NCBI GenBank assembly: GCA_030247855.1
Contig: JAPDRN010000064.1
Location: forward strand, 124,001 to 188,000
Direction of reading: 5' to 3'
DNA: 64,000 bases
DNA from: Knufia peltigerae
Lineage: Eukaryota; Ascomycota; Eurotiomycetes; Chaetothyriales; Trichomeriaceae
In this document: piece by piece, positions 45,862 to 56,164 of the stretch
Numbering within the stretch: position 1 is the stretch's first letter
Layout: each line of letters opens with the position of its first letter
Program-made: the position numbers and the translations under genes
The notes under the pieces: generated by a model
What the model saw: only the letters and a program-made list of their open reading frames with translations
Database searches by the model: none
Told to the model about the DNA's origin: nothing

Positions 45862-46480
45862 GGTGGTCAGACGTGACGCGATTCGTGAAGATCGAGGATA
45901 TCAAGAGAAGAAAAAATCAGACCAGAAAGACAGACGTGCAGTGGCACTCAATAATATTTGTAGATGTATTTGCTGCTCGACGGTTTCACGACTCAGGGGA
46001 AACAGGAGAAACAAAGCAGCTTTTGATCTGCATCGGCATGATCGGCATTTCCTGAATTAGTACAATACAACCGTTCAGTGGGGGCCATAAATGTCATAGT
46101 TTTCATGCAGGGCACGAGGCTGCTGGGGAACACGTCCACTTCATGCTGTATGAAGTAATGTGTTTCTAGCTTCGTCTGCATGTCTGAGTTACAACATTCG
46201 TGCCGTCACCAATAGATAGCAATCAATTTGACAGGGCGCGGAACAAGCTTGAGTGTCACTGGCCATAGACACAGCCAGCTACTGCTTGCGGTTTAGTTCC
46301 GGGGTTCGAGGCCGGTCCTGAAATGCCGTCGCGTGTCCGACCGTGTTCATATATTTACAGTGTACGGAGTACAGACGCAAAAGGCTACGAGGAGAGGCTG
46401 AAGAGATATATTGTACAGCATGTTCTCTTTCAGTCTCTATGAGAATAGCAGAAAGACCCAAAGACAAGGGAATCATCTTC
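45862..46480. other. Intergenic, P450 promoter
   Basis: About 620 bp. GTACGGAGTAC is at 46362-46372. A GGTTCGAGGCC word near 46302 resembles a tRNA B box but has no supporting cloverleaf. No gene recognised. Confidence 0.45.
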
Positions 46481-48415
46481 TCATAATATTCTCAACCCAC
46501 AACATTCAATGACTGCCGCATGGACGGCCGCTTTTCTTCCCCACCAAAGCTGAATGAATTCCTCGACGAACTTCTTATCGGATGCGCTCCAGCTGTCCAA
46601 TCCCATAGTCACCATGTCTTCTTGGGTAATCTCAATATCGGGCTGTTCGTCTTTGGTCGAGAGGAGATGTTCTGTTTCTCGATCTTCAGAGCCCATTTGA
46701 TATTCGGAAACTTCACCAGGTGGACTTTCGTCGTTATCACTCTCGTCATGATATGCTTCGTGGACTTCTCCTCCATCTGCCCTTGCTACAGCCGCGGCAA
46801 CGGTGTCAAAAAGACGTGCGGTCATTTGATGGAAGTATGCAACAAGAGCTACTTCCTGAGTTTGATCATCGTGTTCACCCTGGAGGAGGGAGAGATCTTG
46901 TTCGCTCTCGCCTTCTTCCGAGTCTGTCAGTCCAGCTCGTCTATCGCCAGCAGAAGCCCACCACACCAGAGAAGTATAGGCAACTTTCGACCACGAAGCT
47001 GGTTCGATGACAGCCTTATTGTCAAAGTACGCCGAGGAATGAGAAGAAACTGACGCGGCGTCGTCGTTTTGCTCCTCGTCTGTGTCGTCTATTCCGATGT
47101 GGCACCGTGGATATCTATGTAGCCCCTGTTGAAGATGCACGAAACGATTGAAATCTCGCTCACTGGCCTTGGTACTTGTGGTGGGAAAGCCCTTGCTTAG
47201 TTGTGGTGTCGAACGGACAATACGTGGAAAGGCCTTTTGTGGAGCGTGGTCTGGTCCCGAGCGTGGCATGAACACTAAGACATCATACAAATGCGGCTTG
47301 GTACTCAGCACATCGTCTGTAGTGCAAGCGATCCAGCGCTCGGTCTTTTCCAGTTCCGGAATGTCCAGCACTCCAACCGTGTACAAAGGCTTCAACCATG
47401 GTTCGGGCGCTTCGGAGGAAGGCAATTGCGATAATAGCGACTTTGAAACCGACGATAAGATCGAAATAATATAAACTATGATATATGAGCTTCTGTTGGG
47501 GTAGCAATTGCCTCATGCTTACCTAGATTACAGCAGAACTCAACAGGGGTATCTGTTATTATCAATATACGCCTTCGCAGCAGCGCAGCACGATATACGG
47601 GAAATATAAGCGGACCAAAAGTCCTGAGAGCATCGAGTAGTGTAGCAGCGGGATGGTGAGGCATGAGTCTATGTTGAGTAGGCATGGATGTAGTCGCCGC
47701 ACTCATTGACCTAGCTTTTCGGTAGCCGTTAGACTGTTTGCCGTTGGCTTCAACTGGTGATTGAATGGCCGAGTCGTCTGGTTGAAGTCTCTGTTTGTTC
47801 CAGTACTCCTCTAGGAGGGTAGTATCCCTCAAATCATTGATTTGGGCTCTGCAGATGGTCAGTCTGCGACGCCAAGGGTTTTCTAATGTCGTACCTTGCA
47901 AGCTGTTGTAGGCTGATGGCGTGGCGCCAAATTCGCCCTATGCGACCATGTTCCAATGGGACAAGTACACCCACAGCTAGCATTCGAGCCGACCTTTCGG
48001 ACTCCTCATCTGGCTTTTTGACAAAGGCACTGAGGCCAGCATAATCGTCGTGAATGAAATACCTTTCACGGCTTCAGCGTCTCTTTCAGATCCTTATGAC
48101 ACAACACTCACACCAAGTCTTCCTCGACATTGTGTAAGCCCGAGGGCAGTGACTTGAACTCGACGACGCCTTCAATCTGCACTGGAAACGGTATCAGCCT
48201 GCGAAGAGGCAATTGCAAGGGGGAGTCTGACCGTTGTCTATTGTCTTGTGCCAACCTAGCGTGTAACTGAATCCTGAGTTAGTCTCAGCAAGACGTAGTG
48301 GGAGTGCGGAAAAGTACCCTTTGCGGTTGTCAAAGTTAACGAGGAAGAGCGCTGCGATTTGAGGGACTGGAGGATCGCTGCCAACGTCAATCCGCAGTTG
48401 ACTCGGCGAAGTCAT
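46481..48415 (-). CDS. DENND11/LCHN-like (DUF2347/DUF4484) protein
   Basis: Six exons (48318-48415, 48232-48266, 48112-48181, 47895-48062, 47523-47848, 46481-47475) give 563 residues. The N-terminal part reads IAALFLVNFDNRKGYTLGW, then VEFKSLPSGLHNVEEDLVYF and MLAVGVLVPLEHGRIGRIWR, matching the LCHN/Anr2 branch of DENN-like proteins. A disordered acidic middle and C-terminal WSASDKKFVEEFIQLWWG follow. DENN-like proteins usually act in Rab-linked membrane traffic; the fungal member is poorly characterised. It looks like a housekeeping gene lying between catabolic genes. Confidence 0.82.
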
Positions 48416-48775
48416 GTCTCACATTCAGTCGCATGTTACGAGGTAGATGGGATAGCCTGCTGTGACGGCAGCTTGTCAAGATGTTCAAGCAGAGTCGATG
48501 CTTCGCATTGATCCAAGGCCTGGATGGCGCAGATACACGACTTGGAGTCGGACTTGGAGATGCCGAACAAATGAGGCTAGTCCAAATCTGTTTTAGGCAG
48601 ATATTATAGCGGCACGAGGATCAGACCACGGGAATACTTCACTTTTCAACTCTTCAGACTCGGAGGATCTCTTGGTTTTGAACGACCATCTGGAGAATCA
48701 TTGAGTTCCAAATAAGTATCATGTCGGCCTCTTCAAATGCCTTGGCTAACTGCTTATCCCAGCACGCCCCACCCT
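48416..48775. other. Intergenic
   Basis: About 360 bp: promoter of the LCHN-like gene and 3' flank of the PRISE-like gene. Nothing distinctive. Confidence 0.4.
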
Positions 48776-50067
48776 TTACGGTATCATCTTGGCCTTTCTC
48801 ATTTCGTCCCAAGTTTTGCCCCAGATATCCATGACCGAATAATCTTCCTTGAAACCAGCGCGATAGATTTTGCTCATATCATACTGGCGATCAAAGTCGG
48901 CCAGGATGAGGTGCAGAATCTCGAAACCGGGCATCGTGATTCCCGACTGAGCAATGTCGTCGCGGAGACCATATTTCTGCTCTAGCTCCTTCCAACGTCC
49001 CATGTTGTCATTGATATAGGCTCGAACCTCTCTGGAATTATCACTCGGTGGTGCTGACTTTAAACCAAAGTACTCACACAACATGGGCCATTTTTCCTCC
49101 CAAGTTGAGTATTTGGACGAGGTTGCTACATTAAATGCCTCGCCGCCTCCGCTGATTTCCGGATGCAGAGCCAGGAAAATCGTCGACTTCCCAATCATCT
49201 CGCTGCCAGCTTCGTTGTGCTTTGCCTTCCAGCTCTTGTTCGTACCAGGGAAGGGAACCACGCTTCCGGGACCATTGATTACTTTCCAGAGAGAAAAGTA
49301 GATGGCCAAAGACGCAGCAAGCGAATAAGCTGAATGATTTGGGGCGAAACCCACCACAATATCTGGCCTCGTCTCACACCAAGTCCATGATTTCCCTTTG
49401 GCATATGAACCCAGCCAATCGAGCTGGGCATGGTAAAAGAGCTGATCACTGAATGGCGGCTTGAGCCTGGGGAGTGACTCTTTAAGAGGCACCGGGTGAT
49501 AGTGATCTTCCTGCAGAAGAAAGCCGTACATCTATTCATATGTCAGTTCAGAACCTCGAAAACTCCACTCAAGTGACTTTTCAAACCTTTGCTCCCGTCT
49601 GAAAAGCCACGAATTCGAGGGCAGGGGAGAGCATGTCTACTGCAGTCACTGCTCGCACCAGCATATCCACTGCATCCTTTTTCTCCTGGTCAAAATTTGG
49701 ATTGGCTTTGTAGGCTAAAGGACAGTAAGTGGTAGAACTGACTGCTCTATTGAATGTCTTGCAAGAATGTGTCAAACCTACCATAGTAGAACACGTGGGT
49801 GACTGTGTCTATATTTGGAATCTTTTCCTTGATAGCACCATTGAATGCCTCTTGAGATGGGTCCAGCAGATTCAGACCCGACACAATGTTCAGCTTCCCT
49901 GCCTTGGGCCACTGTGAAAGTTCCAGGCTTAAAGGTCTATTGGTCAAGGCAGTCACCTCACTCCAGGTCCCGGCTTCTGGATAATCAAGCAACAACTGCT
50001 TCACAACCGCCCACCCTGTCACTCCAGACGCCCCGAATACCAGTGCGTGCCTCTTTGTCGTGGCCAT
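48776..50067 (-). CDS. PRISE-family enone reductase (iridoid synthase/5-beta-POR type)
   Basis: Three exons (49782-50067, 49587-49714, 48776-49531) give 389 residues. The Rossmann start ALVFGASGVTGWAVVKQLL, HVFYYGAY, FQTGAKMYGF (candidate catalytic Lys) and LFYHAQLDWL (candidate catalytic Tyr) match progesterone 5-beta-reductase/iridoid synthase-like short-chain proteins. Plant members use NADPH to reduce activated C=C bonds, including in 8-oxogeranial. Fungal homologs are mostly uncharacterised. A soluble enone or enal reductase for a terpenoid intermediate is a reasonable inference. It is followed on the same strand by an SDR gene. Confidence 0.85.
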
Positions 50068-50652
50068 TGGAAACTCTTGGATATTTGTCCGATTTTGCGA
50101 AGCGGCGGAGTCAATAGTATGGAGGGAGCGCAAGGGTGCTACTGATAACAATCAATCTTTTAGACCAACCAGTTCCCTTCCACGCTGGTGAGCAGGCTAT
50201 TGCGGGCGTTGTGCTCGGCACCAACAGAGATCAGCCGAGAGACTGGATTTATGGAGAAAGGAGGTCGGAGGTCCATTTCCGGCTTTCAACCTCCAATGGC
50301 CCAACACGACTCTGCCTGGGCTTTCGAATGCCAAAAAGTCTAGAAAGTTGAAATTACAAGGTCCAATACTGGAAATACATGATTGTCCTCGAAATTGTAG
50401 TGCTAGTTCCAGGGGCATTCGGTTGAGATACAGAGTCATATGAAAGGCAAGGCCATGTGTTGATCTAGATATTCTCGCAGGAGCTGATCTATTGCCTTTG
50501 CCCGTGTCTACGAGTAATATTGACATATATTGAACTTTGTAGACCTCACACAATTCTGCAAAAATCAGAATACACCCCAGATTGCCTTTGAGCGACAAAT
50601 ACCTCTTGAGCAAGATAGGTCATCACATCCATGACGAGTTTATCGATCCACT
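50068..50652. other. Intergenic
   Basis: About 585 bp, promoter of the PRISE-like gene and 3' flank of the SDR gene. Nothing recognised. Confidence 0.4.
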
Positions 50653-51678
50653 TTAGATCTGTCCCCCATCGACCAAGAAATCTTGACCTGTTGTAAATGG
50701 ACTAGCATCACTCATTAGACACAAGACCATACCGACAAGCTCATCTGCTTTTCCCAGGCGCTCCATCACGTTGCTTCCTTCGAAGAGAGCTCTCCTGGTA
50801 GGCTCTGCCTGCATAACAGACTCTAGCATGTCCGTTAGGATAACGCTGTGTTTGGAATTAGCATACAGGAATCGTGTTTCTGCCTGCTCTGATTTCGTCG
50901 ACTCAAACTTACCCCGGACTGATCGAGTTAACACGGATCTTATGTTGCGCCATCTCCGCCGCTACTTGCTTAACAAGGCCACGGACAGCGTACTTCGAAG
51001 CAGTATATGCGGTAATGGTCTGAGGGAACAGCGACCTGTGGCCCGCGGTCGATGCGATACAGACGACGCTGCCTCCCTGCCCTTGCTCGACCATTTTGGC
51101 ACAACATAATTGCAATGTATAGAAGACACCATTTACCTAGAGGGAACAGGAGGCTGTTAGTGGAAAGAGAGAGAGAGAGAAGGACAATCAGAAATTGGCC
51201 TGAAACTGAGGAGAGCATTCGCCATTCCTACATTTACAGCCATCGTATCCTCAAAATCTTTCGGAGAATGTTGGAGGAATGGTGTATCACGGATAATCCC
51301 TGCTGCTGGAATACTGTCCTCTTTTCAGTTATTCAACCATACCAATAGAAAAAGAAATGCGATAATACGTGCTCACCATCCGTTGATGGACCCAAAGTCT
51401 TTACTGATTCGGTCAATTGTGGCCTTTAGCCCTTCGTAGTCCGTGACATCGGCTTTGTAATACTTGTGCTGACCACCGGCCTGGGAGAGCTGGTCAAAGT
51501 ATGGAGGAGCAGCTTCGTCCCTATCGATCACCGCGATATTGGCTCCTGCTTGGGCGAGCCCTTTGGAAAAAGCGAAACCTAGCCCCCGTGCACCACCAGT
51601 GACGACCACAGTCTTGCCAGTTACGAGGAACCGCTCGAGTACAGCTGGTATTGAGCCTGGGGGATTTGATTGTGCCAT
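50653..51678 (-). CDS. Classical short-chain dehydrogenase/reductase
   Basis: Four exons (51377-51678, 51232-51313, 50913-51136, 50653-50845) give 266 residues. The cofactor motif TGGARGLG starts at T27. The NAG-like region reads AAGII, the active-site serine region is CIASTAG and the catalytic pair is Y172/K176 (YTASK). The C-terminal DFLVDGGQ is the standard classical SDR ending. It interconverts a secondary alcohol and a ketone with NAD(P)H. Next to a BVMO it would suit production of the ketone substrate (inference). Confidence 0.9.
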
Positions 51679-52767
51679 GGTGAAGCTGTGAGATAATGAG
51701 ATTCTGACCTATTGGAAAGCCTCGATCTGATCTCGTAGGGCAATTGGACAAGGTTCAGCCTGGCCTCCAAATCGAAATAGGCTACAATATCAGGAATCAG
51801 GTGAGGTGCTCGTATTTTGATGATAGTGGTTGATTGGGGTTGGGCTAGATGCTCGGACATGTAATTCCGAGCTGCTGTTCTTCAACGTTCACACTCCACC
51901 TGGCACTGAGTAACACGAAAGCTCCAACATTGGTAAACCTACTTTCTCCTATCAGCTGGCAGAGTCAGGAGACATACAAGAGTACACGCCTAGGTCCGAA
52001 GCTTCTATGCATTCCGACAACGATGGTGCAGAGACACCCAGAACTTGGAACATTCAAAGGTTTAATCCAAACAGAAGGATCCACCATATCAGAGAGTAAA
52101 ACTCGAGATTGACGTTTGTCCTGACCGTGTTCCATACCATGTCTCGTGATCATGATGCGCTCATGCTTACACTCATCCATGTCAATTAAACGGCGATAAT
52201 AGATCTGTATTAGGGTTTCATCGCGATCTAAGCAGTGACATAGAACCATGTGTAGATCATCAGTAAAGAAGAGCTGAGTCGAGGGATCGGCGCTGATCCT
52301 GTCCCGTTCACCTTCTCATACCCTTCATTTCAACGCAGTTGTCAAAGGCTACGATGACAAGGCCCCGAATCTCACACAAAGACGTTCGATCCTAGAAGAA
52401 CTCGAGAACACTAATATCGGTCGACAGAATAGGTCACTCCGCTCCAGATCTTACTGATACCCGAGGTTAGACTCTCTCAGCCTTTTCGGGGTTATATCAC
52501 CATCCACACCTCTAGTAAGTACACTCTCTGTCACGAGGCTCCGGCTCTCATTTTCGAGCCCCTCTCCACACTTATTGCCTTGAGCCTCCAGAGAAGTGTC
52601 GGTGTTCAAGGTCCGAAATGCGGGTGACAACCAGTATAGCATAAGCTTCCAACCGTAGAAGATATATCCTGTTCTCTGGCACCTTCATTCAACCAGGAAT
52701 GCTCTCTAAATCAATTCTTTAACAGCAAGTGGTTTTTTCAAAGAGCATTTGCGACTCTTTGATCATC
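51679..52767. other. Intergenic, divergent SDR / BVMO promoter
   Basis: About 1.1 kb. A short GA-repeat lies nearby inside an SDR intron (around 51168-51182). No gene or strong site recognised here. Confidence 0.4.
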
Positions 52768-54462
52768 ATGGGTTCCATCGAGGAGAAAACCTACGATGCG
52801 ATTGTCATTGGCGCTGGCTTCAGTGGTCTCTACCTATTGCATGAACTCCGCAAAGCAGGATTCTCTGCAAAAATAATAGAGGCCGGTGATGGTCCCGGTG
52901 GCATTTGGTATGTCATTACACCCCGGTTTAGAGTCGACGTCCGTCCTTTGCTGTTGTGTAATCTAACGTCCCGCAAATATAGGAATTGGAACCGTTACCC
53001 TGGCGCTCGCGTCGATACTGAAGTTCCACAATACGCTTACTCCGACCCGGCCACATGGTCGACGTGGCAGTGGAAGCAGCGCTTCCCTGATCGAGACGAG
53101 CTCGCTACTTACTTCGAACATGTTGTAGATGTTTGGGACCTTCGTTCAGACATCAGGTGGGATACTCGAGTAACCTCGGCACATTGGGACGAGTCTCAAA
53201 GCCAGTGGAAGATTGAGGTCAATGACGACCAGTACGACGTGTACAAGTGCAAGTTCTTCTGTCCTTGTACGGGGTTTGCCGCCAAATCATACACGCCGCC
53301 ATTCCCCGGTTTCGATACATTCAAAGGCAAGATCTACCACTCGGGTCACTGGCCTGTGGGCGGTGTCAACTTTGCCGGTGAACGTGTCTGCATCATCGGA
53401 ACTGGGGCGACTGGAGTACAGGCGATCCAAGAAATTGGACGAATCGCAAAGCATCTCACCGTGGTCCAGAGAACGCCCAACACTGCTTTGCCGATGAGAA
53501 ACGATCCCATTGACGGACAAAGGAATCAATATTTCAAGGACAACCTTCCTGAATGGAAGAAGAAACAAACCACGACGTACGCCGGTTTCACGTACGACTT
53601 CCGGCCTGGGAAGATCATGGATCTTCCGTTGGAAAAGCGCCGTGAACTCTACGAGGAACTATTTACGACCGGAGGACTTCACTTTTGGCTCGGTACCTAC
53701 GGCGATGTCCTGGCGGACAAGGTTGCAAACGAAGAGGCGTACCAGTTTTGGCGTGAAAAGACGCTCAAACGCATAAAGAACCCCCACAAGGCCAGGAAGT
53801 TGGCCCCTGAGAAACAACTCGACCCTTTTGGCACAAAGAGAATCAGTCTCGAGCAGAATTATTTTGAAATCTTGGACCAAGACAATGTCGACATCGTCTA
53901 CACCCGCGAGACTCCCATCCAGGAGTTCGTCGCCGAAGGTTTCAAGACGGAAGACGGCGAGGTCCACGAGTTTGACGTTCTGGTTTTGGCGACGGGCTTC
54001 GACTTTGTCACCGGTGGTCTGACTCAGATCGACATCCGCGGCGTCAACAATCAGTCCGTCAAGGACAAATTCGCAAACGGCGTCTACACTAACCTGGGAA
54101 TGACGATTAGGGGGTTTCCCAACATGTTCTTCATGTACGGACCCCAAGCCCCGACTGCGTTCGCCACGGGTCCGGTCTCGGCCGAGGCCCAAGGTGCTTG
54201 GATCGTCAACTGCATCAAATACATCACCGAGAACAACTACAAGAGTATCAACGTGACGGAGGCGGCGGAGAAGGAATGGCGAGACCACGTGAACGAAGGG
54301 GCCGAGCAGGGCCTCTTCAAGGAAGCCCACAGCTGGTACTTTGGAGATAACATCCCGGGAAAACCCCGTGAGGCCTTGAATTATATGGCTGGTATGCCTT
54401 TGTATAAGCAAAAATGTCAGGAGTCGGTTGATGCAGGATACAAAGGCTTTGTATTGGTATAG
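52768..54462 (+). CDS. Baeyer-Villiger monooxygenase
   Basis: Two exons (52768-52907, 52983-54462) give 539 residues. The 75-nt intron is a multiple of three with no stop, so it is easily missed. FAD fold IVIGAGFSG lies near residue 13. NWNRYPGARVDTE is restored by splicing. The BVMO fingerprint FKGKIYHSGHWP is at 160-171, and the second NADPH fold is CIIGTGATG. The C-terminal VLATGFDFVTGG is typical. It converts ketones to esters or lactones with O2 and NADPH; the family includes cyclohexanone-type and terpenone enzymes. It is flanked by two SDRs and, further right, a hydrolase. Confidence 0.95.
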   Translation: MGSIEEKTYDAIVIGAGFSGLYLLHELRKAGFSAKIIEAGDGPGGIWYVITPRFRVDVRPLLLCNLTSRKYRNWNRYPGARVDTEVPQYAYSDPATWSTWQWKQRFPDRDELATYFEHVVDVWDLRSDIRWDTRVTSAHWDESQSQWKIEVNDDQYDVYKCKFFCPCTGFAAKSYTPPFPGFDTFKGKIYHSGHWPVGGVNFAGERVCIIGTGATGVQAIQEIGRIAKHLTVVQRTPNTALPMRNDPIDGQRNQYFKDNLPEWKKKQTTTYAGFTYDFRPGKIMDLPLEKRRELYEELFTTGGLHFWLGTYGDVLADKVANEEAYQFWREKTLKRIKNPHKARKLAPEKQLDPFGTKRISLEQNYFEILDQDNVDIVYTRETPIQEFVAEGFKTEDGEVHEFDVLVLATGFDFVTGGLTQIDIRGVNNQSVKDKFANGVYTNLGMTIRGFPNMFFMYGPQAPTAFATGPVSAEAQGAWIVNCIKYITENNYKSINVTEAAEKEWRDHVNEGAEQGLFKEAHSWYFGDNIPGKPREALNYMAGMPLYKQKCQESVDAGYKGFVLV

Positions 54463-54650
54463 AAAACCTGAGAGGCTTTGTGTGTTCCTTGCCTTTTTGC
54501 TTATGCTGTTAAGCACTCAAATATAAAGCAAAACCCGGGGGGTTTGACGCCCGAGTTGCTTGACCAGTTCGCTAGAGGCTCGATAGCGCTTCATCATCTC
54601 CCAACTCCCGGATCTGGTTGAGCAGCTGAATTCTCCTGTGGGCACCTTTG

Positions 54651-55667
54651 TCACCTCCAAACGTCGTCCTTCATTCCAATCATATCAAGTGAATCTTTCC
54701 ACAGCCGTAGTTCATCATTTGGGTCATACGTCTGGCGAACGAAACCGATCCCAAAGACGTCACCGTCATCCTCCCCGCGCTTGGCTTCTTCGCAGTCTTC
54801 CAGATACTTACCTCCTTTATCCTCCCATTCTCTCCCCACCGCAGCGACAACGGTGGTAGCAGCGCCTTGCTCCGGGCTCTTCATGACTTTGGCGACCTTC
54901 TCAAGACTCCTGATCTGCTCCACAACTTCCCTGTCCAGGTGTCTGGACAGATTCGTGTCGATTGCGCCTGGGTGAAGGCTTGTAGCGTGCAGTCCTCGAC
55001 CACCGTAGCGGCGCTCGAGCTCATTGGCCATGTATACGTTGGCTAGTTTCGATTGGGCATATGCGAGGCCATGGTTATACCCACCCTTTTGGAAGCTATA
55101 GTTGTCGCTGTCGTGAAGATCCCCGGCCGCCCGGTGGGCCGACGATGCGACGACAACCACTCGGGAGTGGAAAGCCGGGGTCGAGCTGGCCAGCAATGCA
55201 TCCTTCAGAAGTTGGAAGAGCAGGAAGTGACCCAGGTGGTTTGTTGCGAAGAGCGTCTCATGTCCTTCCGGGGTCAAGGTGAGAGTCTCGATCCCCATCA
55301 CCCCAGCGTTTTCGATAAGAATGTTGATTTTCCCTTGACACTTCTCAAGGATCTCCGCTGCCGCTGCTCGAATGCTAGCAGATGAGGTATTGTCCATTTT
55401 GACAAGTGAGACACGATCATGCTCTAGAATATCGCCGATAGCGGCTTCCGCGCGCTGCATGTCGCGCCCGGTCAGATATAACGTCGCGCCAGTCGCAGAT
55501 AGGGCGTGTGCCGTTTCAAGACCAATGCCCGAGTTGGCTCCGGTGATGACAATCACCTTGCCTTTCAGTTTGCCCTCAAGAGACTGATCACGGATGATCT
55601 GCATGGCTGTTGGACGTCCATCTCCGGGCCCCTGAGGGTTTGTATGTGCGTCCTTGTACGCACCCAT
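54651..55667 (-). CDS. Short-chain dehydrogenase (retinol-dehydrogenase/WWOX-like)
   Basis: 338 residues, one exon. Cofactor motif TGANSGIG at residues 42-49, NAG at 120-122, VVASSAHR before the catalytic pair Y203/K207 (YAQSK), and HPGAIDTNL after it. This is the extended-length RDH/WWOX-type SDR group, often NADPH-dependent and active on lipophilic alcohols or carbonyls. It is convergent with the BVMO (188 bp apart) and divergent from the third regulator. Confidence 0.9.
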   Translation of the reverse strand: MGAYKDAHTNPQGPGDGRPTAMQIIRDQSLEGKLKGKVIVITGANSGIGLETAHALSATGATLYLTGRDMQRAEAAIGDILEHDRVSLVKMDNTSSASIRAAAAEILEKCQGKINILIENAGVMGIETLTLTPEGHETLFATNHLGHFLLFQLLKDALLASSTPAFHSRVVVVASSAHRAAGDLHDSDNYSFQKGGYNHGLAYAQSKLANVYMANELERRYGGRGLHATSLHPGAIDTNLSRHLDREVVEQIRSLEKVAKVMKSPEQGAATTVVAAVGREWEDKGGKYLEDCEEAKRGEDDGDVFGIGFVRQTYDPNDELRLWKDSLDMIGMKDDVWR

Positions 55668-56164
55668 GTTGGAACGACTAAGACAACAGAGATACTTAAG
55701 TCAAAGAAAGACCGAAAGAAGATGAGTTGATAGCATCGCAGAATTATCAGAGGGCAGATATCAGATATTTATACAGGAATACCCCGGCCACGCCCGTTCA
55801 GAGTCCATGGTGCATGTTCCACATTCACCATAGAAGGGAGGCGCTCCTCTAGAGAGTCTGGAGAGTGAATCTAGGTCTAGAGTGACAGTCTCGAAGAGTT
55901 GACATTGTAGCTCATGGAGCCTCATCTAGCACAGATAGATACAAGTTATGCTCGATCGGTGCTTAGTCTTCGTCCTTCTTTGCTCGTTATGCGTCAAGAA
56001 AAGCGGGTCAGGCGCGTCCACAGCCGCAACTGCGGCCGCCCATTTTCCGAGACTTTTTGTCACATTCCGTCCGTCCTCCTCTAATCAAACAAAGCCCGCC
56101 GTTTCGATAACCACTGGTACTCCAATAATCAAGACCACGATTTTCAACAACGACTCTCTGCATC
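55668..56164. other. Divergent SDR / regulator 3 promoter
   Basis: About 500 bp shared upstream region. Nothing distinctive seen beyond GC-rich patches near 56010-56050. Confidence 0.4.

Noticed and set aside
46296..46320. Possible tRNA B box (GGTTCGAGGCC)
   Set aside because: No matching A box, no acceptor-stem partner and an imperfect T stem nearby.
53659..54516. 285-codon minus-strand ORF
   Set aside because: Antisense shadow of the BVMO coding exon, with no family features.
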